From NCBI GenBank assembly GCA_024711345.1, contig JANJTA010000005.1:62001-126000 (forward strand): DNA of 64,000 bases, written 5' to 3'. Source of the stretch: Rhodanobacter sp. (lineage in GTDB: Bacteria > Pseudomonadota > Gammaproteobacteria > Xanthomonadales > Rhodanobacteraceae). Shown here piece after piece: positions 8,581 through 19,500 of this stretch. Position 1 is the stretch's first letter. The number at the start of each line of letters is the position of its first letter. The notes below the pieces were generated by a model. The model was not told the DNA's origin and searched no databases. It saw only the letters and a list, made by a program, of their open reading frames with translations. A program made the translations under genes and the position numbers.

Positions 8581-9687
8581 TCAGAACAGCTCGCCCTGCG
8601 GCGACGCCTTGCGCGGCGGCACGAAGCGCGTGGTGTCGAGGCTGAGTTCGCGGGCGCGGCCGAAGCCGTGCCGGCGGCAGGCGAGCTCGAAGCGCTTGCG
8701 CAGCAGCTCGGCAAACACGCCCTGGCCGCGCATGCGGGTGCGGAAGTCCGCGTCGTAGTCGCGGCCGCCGTTCATCTGCTGCACCAGGCTCATCACGTGC
8801 TCGGCGCGCTGCGGCGCGTGCAGGGCGAGCCATTCGCGGAACAGCGCCTTCAGTTCCCACGGCAGGCGCAGCGTGGTGTAGCCGGCGCAGCGGGCGCCGG
8901 CGGCGTGCGCGCGTTCCAACACCGCTTCCAGGTCCTTGTCGTTGAGCGCGGGGATGATCGGCGCCACCAGCACGCCGACCGGCACGCCGGCCTCGGCTAG
9001 CCTGGCGATGGCTTGCAGGCGGCGATGGGGTGCGCTGGCGCGCGGTTCGAGTCTCGCGGCGAGCTGGTTGTCCAGCGAGTTGACCGAGACGAACACCTGC
9101 ACCAGGCGCTCGCGCGCCATCGGCGCGAGGAGATCGAGGTCGCGCTCGACCAGGGCATTCTTGGTGACGATGGTGCACGGGTGGTGGCACTCGGCCAGCA
9201 CTTCCAGCGCGGCACGGGTCAGCCGCCATTTTTTCTCGATCGGCTGGTAGGGATCGGTGTTGCTGCCGATGTTGATCGGGCTGACCTGGTAACCGGGTTT
9301 GGCGAGGTCGGCGCGCAGCACCTCGGCGAGGTTGGTCTTGGCGCGCAGCTTCGTCTCGAAGTCCAGCCCCGGCGAGAGGTTGAGGTAGCTGTGGCTGGGC
9401 CGCGCGAAGCAGTAGATGCAACCGTGTTCGCAGCCGCGATACGGGTTCAGCGCCTGATCGAAGGCGATGTCGGGCGAGTCGTTGCGGCTGATCACGCTCC
9501 TGGCACGTTCCTCGGTGACCTCCGTGCGCGGGCGCGGCGCATCCTCGTCCAGCAGTGCGCTCTGCCAGCCGTCGTCCTCGGCCTGATGGCGGATCGATTC
9601 GAAGCGGCCTTCCGGATTGGAGGCGGCACCGCGACCCTTGTGCGCGCGGATCGTGGGCAGCGATGGCGATGGCGGCAGCTCGTCCAT
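8581..9687 (-). CDS. PA0069-type radical SAM protein
   Basis: The 368-residue protein has the radical SAM cluster motif CEHGCIYCFARPSHSY and the surrounding PA0069-family sequence (NPYRGCEHGC, INIGSNTDPYQPIEK). It should bind a 4Fe-4S cluster and S-adenosylmethionine; the reaction of this family is not established. It is related to spore photoproduct lyase-like proteins. I chose the ATG at 9687 (MDELPPSPSLP) because the longer track ORF reads antisense through the neighbouring small gene. It is convergent with the S9 peptidase gene, leaving 24 bp between stops. Confidence 0.88.
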   Translation of the reverse strand: MDELPPSPSLPTIRAHKGRGAASNPEGRFESIRHQAEDDGWQSALLDEDAPRPRTEVTEERARSVISRNDSPDIAFDQALNPYRGCEHGCIYCFARPSHSYLNLSPGLDFETKLRAKTNLAEVLRADLAKPGYQVSPINIGSNTDPYQPIEKKWRLTRAALEVLAECHHPCTIVTKNALVERDLDLLAPMARERLVQVFVSVNSLDNQLAARLEPRASAPHRRLQAIARLAEAGVPVGVLVAPIIPALNDKDLEAVLERAHAAGARCAGYTTLRLPWELKALFREWLALHAPQRAEHVMSLVQQMNGGRDYDADFRTRMRGQGVFAELLRKRFELACRRHGFGRARELSLDTTRFVPPRKASPQGELF

Positions 9688-9832
9688 CGGCGCAGTGTGG
9701 CGCGGCAGGGTCTCAGGCGTCGCGACATCCTGGCGCGGGAGTGACCGGCCGCGCAGCCGGTGCAAGGCCGCGACGCTATGATGCGGCCGTTCGCCGCCGC
9801 CGGCGGCGCTTCCACCTGTCGGGACCCACCTC

Positions 9833-10072
9833 ATGCGCTGGCTGCTGCTCGTCTGCACCCTCTTCGCGTTCGTGCTGTGTTTCACCCGCCAGGGCGCGGG
9901 CGCCTGGGGTTTCTGGCTGCTGCTCGGGCTGGTCGGCGTCTTCGCCACCACGCTGGCCTTCGTGCAGGCGCGGATCGCCGGCAATGCGCGCGGGGAGAGC
10001 CTTTCCGAGTACGACCTGAAGCGGCTACGCGAAGGCAAGGACCCGCTGGGGCACGACCGCAGCTTGCGCTAG
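9833..10072 (+). CDS. Small two-helix membrane protein, 79 aa
   Basis: I do not recognise the family. Residues 1-18 (MRWLLLVCTLFAFVLCF) and about 25-45 (WGFWLLLGLVGVFATTLAFVQ) form two membrane helices, followed by a charged soluble tail (SEYDLKRLREGKDPLGHD). Coding is supported by the clean hydrophobic pattern and a start near TGTCGGGACCC. It diverges from the radical SAM gene and is convergent with the MHS transporter. Confidence 0.7.
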   Translation: MRWLLLVCTLFAFVLCFTRQGAGAWGFWLLLGLVGVFATTLAFVQARIAGNARGESLSEYDLKRLREGKDPLGHDRSLR

Positions 10073-10106
10073 GCGAAGCGGTGGCCATCCCGGCACGCCG
10101 CCGTGG

Positions 10107-10142
10107 CCAAAAGAAAACGCAGCGGCGCGGGCCGCTGCGTTT
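10107..10142 (-). terminator. Rho-independent terminator of the MHS transporter gene
   Basis: A perfect 11-bp stem AAACGCAGCGG/CCGCTGCGTTT encloses a 6-nt loop. On the minus strand it is followed by TTTTCTTTT, so it terminates the transporter transcript; from the plus strand it may also stop the small membrane-protein gene. Confidence 0.85.
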
Positions 10143-10163
10143 CGAGTGTCCAAACGACCCGGG

Positions 10164-11834
10164 TCAGTGGTGGAGGTCGACGTCCTTGGTCTCGCGCACG
10201 AACAGCATGCCGATCACGAAGGTCATCGTGGCAATCACCACGGGATACCACAGACCGGCGTAGAAGTTGCCGGTGGCCGCCACGATGCCGAACGACACCG
10301 AGGGCAGGAAGCCGCCGAACCAGCCGTTGCCGATGTGGTAGGGCAGGCTCATCGAGGTGTAGCGGATGCGGGTGGGGAACATCTCCACCAGCCAGGCGGC
10401 GATCGGTCCGTAGACCATCGTCACGTAGAGCACCAGGATGGTCAGCAGCAGGATCACCATCGGCGTATTGGTCTGCGCCGGGTCGGCCTTGGCCGGGTAA
10501 CCGGCCGCGGCCAAGGCCTTGCCGACGCTGTCGCCGAATGCCTTGCTCTGCGCGGTGAAGTCGGCCTTGGCCAGGGCGCCGCCCTCGAACGCGGGGAACT
10601 CCTGGCCGCCGACCGAGACCACCGCCACCGAGCCCGGCGCCGCAGCCACGTTCTCGTACGGCACGCCGCGCTTGGCCAGGTAGCTCTTGGCCACGTCGCA
10701 GGAGCTGGTAAAGACCTTCTTGCCGATCAGGTCGATCTGCACGCTGCAGCCGGCGGGATCAGCCTGCACCTTGACCGGCGCCGCCACGCTGGCCGCCTCG
10801 ATCGCCGGGTTGCCGTAGTGGGTGAGGCCCTTGAAGATCGGGAAGTAGGTCACGGCGGCGAGCAGGCAGCCGGCCAGCACCACCGGCTTGCGCCCGATCT
10901 TGTCCGACAGCCAGCCGAACACCACGAAGAACGGCGTGCCGATCAGCAATGCGGCAGCGATCAGCAGCTGGGTGGTGGTGGCGTCGATCTTCAGCGTACT
11001 GCCGAGGAAGTACATCGCGTAGAACTGGCCGCAGTACCACACCACGGCCTGGCCGGCGGTGGCGCCGAGCAGGGCCAGGATCACCAGTTTCAGGTTGCCC
11101 CAGCGCGCAAACGATTCGGTCAGCGGCGCCTTCGACTGCTTGCCTTCCTCCTTCATCTGCTTGAACACCGGCGACTCGGCCAGTTGCAGGCGGATGTATA
11201 CCGAGATGGCCAGCAGCAGCGAGGACAGCAGGAACGGAATGCGCCAGCCCCAGTCGTTGAACTTGTCGCCGAGCATCCACTTGCAGCCCAGGATTACCAG
11301 CAGCGACAGGAACAGGCCGAAGGTGGCGGTGATCTGGATGAAGCTGGTGTACAGGCCGCGCTTGCCCTGCGGCGCGTGTTCGGCCACGTAGGTGGCCGCA
11401 CCGCCGTACTCGCCGCCGAGCGCCAGGCCCTGCAGCATGCGCAACGCGATCAGGATCACCGGCGCGGCCACGCCGATCGAGCCGTAGCTGGGCAGCAGGC
11501 CGACGAAGAAGGTGGACAGGCCCATGATCACGATGGTGATCAGGAAGGTGTACTTGCGCCCGACCAGGTCGCCGACCCGGCCGAACACCAGTGCGCCGAA
11601 CGGACGCACCGCGAAGCCGGCGGCAAACGCCAGCAGGGCGAACACCAGCTGGCTCGCTTCATTCAATCCCGAGAAAAACTGGTGGCCGATGATCACGGCC
11701 AGCGAGCCGTACAGGTAGAAGTCGTACCACTCGAACACGGTGCCCAGGCTGGAAGCCAGGATCACCCGCTTGTGGCTGACGTCGAGCGCACCGCCGGCCT
11801 TGCTGCCGATGGCGTCGATGGCATTGGTGGCCAT
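10164..11834 (-). CDS. MHS-family MFS transporter with large extramembrane insert
   Basis: The 556-residue protein is a metabolite:H+ symporter-family major facilitator. It shows the N-terminal MHS signature (LASSLGTVFEWYDFYLYGSLA), the loop 2-3 motif GRVGDLVGRKYTF and the ALGGEYGGAATYVAEHAP helix. It is longer than usual MHS members (about 430-450 aa). The extra ~110 residues lie in the C-terminal half between two membrane segments (about 335-440) and hold two cysteines (GCSVQIDL, TSSCDV), probably a periplasmic domain. MHS carriers import organic acids, shikimate or osmolytes. With acs and a porin adjacent I infer a short-chain carboxylate substrate. A terminator follows it. Confidence 0.88.
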   Translation of the reverse strand: MATNAIDAIGSKAGGALDVSHKRVILASSLGTVFEWYDFYLYGSLAVIIGHQFFSGLNEASQLVFALLAFAAGFAVRPFGALVFGRVGDLVGRKYTFLITIVIMGLSTFFVGLLPSYGSIGVAAPVILIALRMLQGLALGGEYGGAATYVAEHAPQGKRGLYTSFIQITATFGLFLSLLVILGCKWMLGDKFNDWGWRIPFLLSSLLLAISVYIRLQLAESPVFKQMKEEGKQSKAPLTESFARWGNLKLVILALLGATAGQAVVWYCGQFYAMYFLGSTLKIDATTTQLLIAAALLIGTPFFVVFGWLSDKIGRKPVVLAGCLLAAVTYFPIFKGLTHYGNPAIEAASVAAPVKVQADPAGCSVQIDLIGKKVFTSSCDVAKSYLAKRGVPYENVAAAPGSVAVVSVGGQEFPAFEGGALAKADFTAQSKAFGDSVGKALAAAGYPAKADPAQTNTPMVILLLTILVLYVTMVYGPIAAWLVEMFPTRIRYTSMSLPYHIGNGWFGGFLPSVSFGIVAATGNFYAGLWYPVVIATMTFVIGMLFVRETKDVDLHH

Positions 11835-11934
11835 GATGTTTCCCTCCCGAATAGTATGAGATGCCTCTGCCCGGAACCCTGGGGAGAAGTCGGAAGGTGC
11901 GGACCGTCCCTTGCCCCGGGCCGCACCTCGTCAT

Positions 11935-11954
11935 CCTCCCGCCTGGGCGGGAGG
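11935..11954. repeat. GC-rich inverted repeat between porin and transporter genes
   Basis: CCTCCCGCC-TG-GGCGGGAGG is a near-perfect hairpin lying between the porin stop and the transporter start. On the minus strand it has no U tract. It may protect the porin mRNA end or attenuate readthrough into the transporter gene. Confidence 0.45.
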
Positions 11955-11991
11955 TTGCTCGGCGGCGCGCCGGGGCACGCCGCCATGAACC

Positions 11992-13371
11992 TCAGAAGCG
12001 ATAAAGCGCGTTGAGGCTGAACTGGTTGCCGGTGGTGGTCTTGCGATCCGTGCCGTTGCTGGTGGAGTCGAGCTTGTCGTGCATCCATTCGGCGCTGAGG
12101 TCGTACGACCCGGCGGTGTACTGCAGGCTCAGCGCGGCCTGGCGGTTGCGCAGCAGGCCGGTCGCGCCGTTGCCCATCCAGGCGATCACGTCCTTGGCGT
12201 CGGGTTTGCTGTAGGCGTAGAACGCATACAGGCTCCAGTTCGGCGTGAAGCTGTAGCCCGCCTGCACGAAGCCGCCCCGTTCGCTGATGTCGCCGAACTG
12301 CGACATGGCGCCGAAGATCTCGCCGAGGCCGTTGCCGGTATAGGCCAACCCCTTGAATGTCCACGGGCCGGGCTTCCACTGGCCGCCGATTTCGTAGCCG
12401 GTGCTCTTCACGCTGGACTGGATCGGCGTCGGCGCGGTGCCGCCGACACCGCGCAGGTCGACCTTGCTGTAATGCGCGGCGAAGTACGCCAGCCAGGTCT
12501 TGTCCGCCACGCGCAGGCGCGCCTCCAGCTGCGGGCGGAAGCCGGCGCTGCCGGCGGTGAGGTAGTTGACGTTGTTGCCCGGTCCGCTCCAGGTGCCTTC
12601 GAACGCGCCCACGTCCAGCCGCCACTGCGCGCCGGTGCTGCCGTGGTTGAGGTCCTGCATCACCACCACGCCGGGGAAACGCCAGCCGCCGTAGCCGGAG
12701 CCGAAGCCGAGCGGGAACGCGATGTGCGCCAGCGAGGTCGGCGTGTTGTCGACCGGGAACATCAGGTCCCATTGCTGGCCGATGCGCACGGTGGTGCCGC
12801 TCTCGGGATTGGTCAGGTCCATGTAGGCCTGGCGCAGGCGCGGCGTCGGCTGCTGCTGGCTGTACGCGCCGGTGCCGTTGAAGCCGCCGAAGAAGTCCAT
12901 CTCGATGCGCCCGCCGCCGCTCCAGTTGCCGGCGAACTTGGCGCCCTTGAAGTCGAGCCAGAAGCGCGTGTTGCGCACGTCGACGCCGGACAGCGAGCCC
13001 TTCGAGCCGGGGATCGGGAACAACGCGTTCTGGCCGTTGCCGTAGGTGAAGCTCTTGTTCTGGCTGAACGCGCTGGCGCTGACGAAGCCGTGCAGCGCCA
13101 CCGACACGCCGGGCGCACTGCTGAACACCGGCGTCGCCGCGGCTGGAGCCGCCGCCACGTTCTGCGCCGGCGCGGTCGGCTGGGCAGGCGCGGCCTTCTG
13201 CGCCTGGATCATCGCCTTCAACTCGTTCAACTGCTGCTCGAGCTGCGCCACGCGCTGTTCGAGCTGCTGCTCGCGCGCGCTGTCCTGCGCGTGACCGGCC
13301 AGCGGAAGCATCAGCGCGCAGGCCATGCTCAGGGCCAGCGCGGAATAACGATGGACAGGTCGTTGGCTCAT
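11992..13371 (-). CDS. Outer-membrane porin with N-terminal coiled coil (DcaP-like)
   Basis: The 459-residue protein has a signal peptide (ending AGHA-QDS), a coiled-coil stretch ([24 protein letters not shown]), an Ala/Pro linker and then a beta-barrel rich in alternating aromatic residues that ends LNALYRF with a C-terminal Phe, the outer-membrane insertion signal. This resembles the DcaP-like trimeric porins, which pass negatively charged organic acids. I chose ATG 13371 because GGGGAG lies upstream and the signal peptide begins there. It is followed 157 bp later by the MHS transporter and diverges from acs, suggesting paired outer- and inner-membrane uptake of a carboxylate. Substrate is inferred. 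Confidence 0.85.
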   Translation of the reverse strand: MSQRPVHRYSALALSMACALMLPLAGHAQDSAREQQLEQRVAQLEQQLNELKAMIQAQKAAPAQPTAPAQNVAAAPAAATPVFSSAPGVSVALHGFVSASAFSQNKSFTYGNGQNALFPIPGSKGSLSGVDVRNTRFWLDFKGAKFAGNWSGGGRIEMDFFGGFNGTGAYSQQQPTPRLRQAYMDLTNPESGTTVRIGQQWDLMFPVDNTPTSLAHIAFPLGFGSGYGGWRFPGVVVMQDLNHGSTGAQWRLDVGAFEGTWSGPGNNVNYLTAGSAGFRPQLEARLRVADKTWLAYFAAHYSKVDLRGVGGTAPTPIQSSVKSTGYEIGGQWKPGPWTFKGLAYTGNGLGEIFGAMSQFGDISERGGFVQAGYSFTPNWSLYAFYAYSKPDAKDVIAWMGNGATGLLRNRQAALSLQYTAGSYDLSAEWMHDKLDSTSNGTDRKTTTGNQFSLNALYRF

Positions 13372-13718
13372 GCGTGCGTCTCCCCGGAGGTTTGGTGGGA
13401 TGGGCTGCTCAGCGGCAACTCCATCAGCTGTTTTCGAATGCTTGTCGTAAGCGGGCTTCGGCGGAAAGCGGACTGCGGGCGCTTTTGGCGTATCGCGAAT
13501 CCCCATCCCCCATCCCGGCACTTCGAGCATGGCCATGCTGCGGCGCGAGCGACTATTCGCCAATGGTCGAACTTCGACCAAAGTCGAGACGACGGCCCGG
13601 CGCCACCTCCGCGACGATCGGGCTACACTCGAAAACGTGCACGCCGCCGGGCGCTTGCCTGCGTCCGCCGCGTTACCCCCGTCGCCATCTTCCATGCCGA
13701 GCCAGCAGGAGCCCAGCC
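13372..13718. promoter_or_regulatory. Divergent porin/acs intergenic regulatory region
   Basis: This 347-bp gap separates the divergent porin and acs genes and holds no gene. Visible items are the palindrome at 13564-13580, a TACACT -10-like hexamer at 13624-13629 for acs without a good -35, and a short CCCCATC-type tandem near 13501-13516. The weak -35 suggests activator-dependent transcription. Confidence 0.6.
13564..13580. promoter_or_regulatory. Perfect 17-bp palindrome, candidate activator site for acs
   Basis: TGGTCGAA-C-TTCGACCA is a perfect 8-bp inverted repeat with one central base. Its centre lies about 55-60 bp upstream of the TACACT -10-like element of acs, close to the spacing used by class I activators. 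A further GTCGA half-site follows at 13583-13587. Candidates are CrbR, encoded just beyond acs, or another regulator. Function is inferred. Confidence 0.5.
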
Positions 13719-15659
<1,941 letters not shown>

Positions 15660-15668
15660 CCGCGCCCC

Positions 15669-15704
15669 TGCCGCGCTTCCCCTGCCCGCAGGTGGAGCGC
15701 GGCA
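15669..15704 (+). terminator. Hairpin between acs and the response-regulator gene
   Basis: TGCCGCGCT/AGCGCGGCA form a 9-bp stem around an inner CCTGC/GCAGG stem, 10 bp after the acs stop. There is no U tract, so it is more likely a partial terminator, attenuator or mRNA-end stabiliser than a strong terminator. Confidence 0.4.
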
Positions 15705-15745
15705 AGGGATAATCGTCACCTGCCCGGCCGTCGCAAGAGTCCCGC

Positions 15746-16423
15746 ATGACCGACATCCTGATTGCCGACGACCACCCGCTGTTCCGCGATGCCCTGCAGC
15801 GCGCGGTGCTGGCTGCAGTGCCGCAGGCGCGCGTGCACACGGCCGACAGCGTGCACGCCCTGCTCGGCCTGATCGAGCAATTCCCCGACGCCGAGCTGTT
15901 GCTGCTGGACCTGCACATGCCCGGCGCCCGCGGCTACTCCGCGCTGGCGCACATCCGCGGCCAGTACCCGGGGCTGCCGACCATCGTGGTCTCCGGCCAC
16001 GAGGAAGCCCAGGTGGCGCGGCGCGCGCTGGCGCACGGCGCGTCGGCGTACATTCCCAAGTCCACCGCCGGCGAGGACATCGTGGCGGCAATCCGCGCCG
16101 TGCTCGACGGCGACGTCTGGCTGCCGCCGCAACTGGTCGGCGGCAGCGCCGAGCTCAAGCCCGACGAAGCCGACGCCGCGGCGCGCATCGCCGCGCTCAC
16201 TCCGCAGCAGTTCCGCGTGCTCACCATGATCGCCGAGGGTCTGCTCAACAAGCAGATCGCCTGGGAGCTGGGCGTCTCCGAGGCCACCGTGAAGGCGCAC
16301 ATGACCGCGATCATGCGCAAGCTCGGCGTCAACAACCGCACCCAGGTCGCGCTGGCCGCCAGCCAGCTGGCGGTCGAACCCGGCACGATGCAGCCGATGC
16401 CCGAGGACGAGGCCGGGGAATGA
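15746..16423 (+). CDS. crbR: LuxR/NarL-type response regulator, CrbR/ErdR-like
   Basis: The 225-residue protein has a receiver domain (residues 3-120; acidic pocket ADDH, phospho-acceptor Asp55 in LLLLDLHMPGARG, switch Ser/Lys later) and a C-terminal LuxR-type HTH (LTPQQFRVLTMIAEGLLNKQIAWEL...VKAHMTAIMRKLGV). Its place between acs and an SSF-domain histidine kinase matches CrbR (Vibrio) and ErdR (Pseudomonas), which activate acs for acetate use. The symbol rests on context and architecture, not on a sequence search. It is convergent with the kinase gene, 145 bp apart. Confidence 0.8.
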   Translation: MTDILIADDHPLFRDALQRAVLAAVPQARVHTADSVHALLGLIEQFPDAELLLLDLHMPGARGYSALAHIRGQYPGLPTIVVSGHEEAQVARRALAHGASAYIPKSTAGEDIVAAIRAVLDGDVWLPPQLVGGSAELKPDEADAAARIAALTPQQFRVLTMIAEGLLNKQIAWELGVSEATVKAHMTAIMRKLGVNNRTQVALAASQLAVEPGTMQPMPEDEAGE

Positions 16424-16568
16424 GCGACGCGCAACCGGCGTCGCGACCGGCAGCGCAGCGAGGCCTCGCCCGGCGCACGGGCCGCGCCCCATGCATCGCT
16501 CGGCGCGTGGCGAGCGTTTGACCTGACTTCACGCGCCGGCGCCGGAGGGGTGCGCCCGGTCCGGTTCG

Positions 16569-19500
16569 CTAATCCGCTGAAGCCGCCGGCTCGCCCTGCT
16601 TGCGCACCAGCGCGGTCAGCAGGGCGCGCAGCGCGGCGGGGCGCACCGGCTTGTGCAGCAGCGGGTAGCCGAGGGCGCGGGCGCGCTGCTTCAGTTCGCT
16701 GCTGCCGTCGGCGGTGATCATCGCCACCGGCGGCAGTTCGCCCACCGCCCTGGCCAGTTGCTGCAGCGCCAGCAGGCCGTCGGTGTTGTCGGCCAGGTGG
16801 TAGTCGGCGAGGATCAGGTCCACCGGACCACGGCGCAACTCGGCGCGCGCCTGCGCCGCGTTGAGCGCGATGCGGCAGTCGACGCCCCAACGGTTGAGCA
16901 AGGCGCGCATGCCGTCGAGGATGGCCGCGTCGTTGTCCAGGCACAGCACGGTCAGCGGCAGCTGCTTGTCGGCGCCGCCACGCTGCACGCGTTGGCGCCG
17001 CGCCGGCACCGCCTCGTTGCGCGGCACGGTCACCGCGAAGCAGCTGCCATGCTCGACCCGCGAATGCAGGTCGAGCCGGTGGCCGAGGATGCTGGCCAGG
17101 CGATCGCAGATCGACAGGCCCAGGCCCAGGCCTTTCTCGCCCCACGGCGAGGGCTGCTCCAGCCGCTGGAATTCGTCGAAGATGCGCGCGCGCTGCTCCG
17201 GCGCAATGCCCGGACCGGAGTCCCACACCTCGATGCGCACCTTGTCCGTGCCCACCCGCCGCGCGCCCAGCAGCACGCTGCCCTTGCTGGTGTAGCGCAG
17301 CGCGTTGGAGAGGAAATTCTGCAGGATGCGCCGCAGCAGCTGCGGGTCGCTGCGTACCGCCAGGCCGGTGGGCACCACGCGCAGGCGCAGGCCGCGTTGT
17401 TCGGCGAGCACGGCAAACTGCGCCTTCAGCGAATCGAACAGCTCGGCCAGGGCGAACGCGCCCACTTCCGGATGGTAGCTGCCGGCGTCCAGCCGCGACA
17501 CGTCGAGCAGCGCGTCGAGCAGATCCTCGGCGGCGCGGAACGAGGCGTCGATGCGCTCGGCCAGCCCGCTGGCCTCGTCATCCAGGCCCGGATGCTGGCG
17601 CAGTGCCGAGGTGAACAGCCGCGCCGCGTTGAGCGGCTGCAGCAGGTCGTGGCTGGCGGCGGCGAGAAAGCGCGTCTTGGAGATGTTTGCCGTCTCCGCC
17701 GCACGGCGCGCCTGTGCGGTGGCGGCCAGCGCCTCGGACAGTTCGGCGGTGCGCTGCTCCACGCGCAGCTCCAGTGTCTCGTTCACCTCGATCAGCGCCT
17801 GCTCGGCGTGCTTGTACGCGGTGACGTCGGTGTAGGTGGTGACGTAGCCGCCGCCGGGCAGCGCGCGGCCGCGCAGCTCGATCACCGTGCCGTCCGGGCG
17901 CACGCGCTGGAACAGATGCGCCGAGCCGGCCTGCATGTACTGGATGCGCTTGGCTACGTGCGCCTCGACCTCGCCCGGTCCGCATTCGCCGCGCTCGGCG
18001 TTCCAGCGGATCAGCTCGGCCACCGGCACACCCACGTACACCATGCCGTCGGGGTAATCGAACAACTCGAGGTAGCGCCGGTTCCACGCCACCAGGCGCA
18101 TCCGCGCGTCGACCACGCTGATTCCCTGCGAGACGTTTTCCAGCGTGGTGGACAGCAGCTCGCGATTGAAGCGCAGTTCCTGCGAAGCCTCGTCCAGCAG
18201 CGCCATCGACTCGGCCAGGTCCAGGCCGCTGCCGGACAGGGCGCTGATCAGGATGCGTCGCGCGTTGGCCGCGCCCACCGCCGAGGCGAGCAGGCGCTCG
18301 GTGTACTGGATCAATGCGCGGTCGGCCGCCTCGCCGGCCAGCAGCGGCTTGCCGCGCCGCTGGGCGTACTCGTCGAAGGCGCGCGCGCTGCTGCGCTCGC
18401 CCACGATGCGCTCGGCGATGGTGCGCAGGTCGGCCACCGCCACGCGGCCGCGCCAGTCGCCGCTGCCGCCGCGGCTGGCCGGGTCGGCATCCATGAACAC
18501 CGCCGCGTGCAGGCGCTCTTCGAGGCTCGGCCGCAGCCGCAGCGAGACGAACACCAGGCAGCCCACGTTGACCAGCAGCGACCAGAAAGTGCCGTGCATC
18601 ACCGGATCCCAGCCGCTCAGGTAGAACAACGCCTGCGGGCGCAGCCAGTCCCAGCCGAACGGGCCTTGCCGCAGCCAGTCGTCGGTACGCACCAGCGCCG
18701 GCAGCAGCAGCGTGTACAGCCACACCGCGAAGCCGCCGGCCAGGCCGACGATCACCCCGCGACGGCTGGCGCCGCGCCAGTACAGCGCGGCGATCAGCGC
18801 CGGCGCGAACTGTGCCACCGCGGCGAACGCCAGCAGGCCGGTGGCGGCCAGGTTCTCGGCGTTGGCGGCCACGCGGTAGTAGGCGTAGGCCATCACCGCC
18901 AGCAGCACGATCGCCACCCGGCGCACGCCCAGCACCAGCTGCGACAGGTCGCTGCGCTGCTCCAGCCGCAGCGCGCGGATGCGCAGCAGCGCCGGCATCA
19001 CCAGATCGTTGCTGATCATGGTGGACAGCGCCACCGAGGCCACGATCACCATGCCGGTGGCCGCCGAGAAGCCGCCGATGAAGGCCAGCAGCGCCATGCC
19101 ACGGTCGCCATGGGCCATCGGCAGGGTCAGCACCCAGGCGTCGGCGGTGCCGTCGCGCACCAGCGGCATGTGCACGCCGGCCGCCACGATCGGCAATACC
19201 GCCACGCTGACGATGATCAGGTACAACGGCACCATCCAACGCGCACGCCGGAGGTCGCCGGTGTCTTCGCATTCGACCATGCCGATCTGGAACTGCCGCG
19301 GCAGGCAGAACATGGCGCAGAACGCCAGCATGGTCTGCGCGAGGAAGCCCGGCGACAGGCCATGGCTGAGCTGGGTCAACGGCCGCTGCACCGTCTCGAC
19401 CACGCCCGGCCCCTGCCACAGCGCGTAGCCGGCCAGCGCCATGAAGGCGAGCAGCTTGATCAGCGACTCCAGCGCGATCGCCAGCATCATGCCGTGATGG

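Noticed and set aside
13374-13718. N-terminal extension of acs in the track ORF
   Set aside because: It runs through the promoter region and the family N-terminus starts at ATG 13719 with a good ribosome-binding site.
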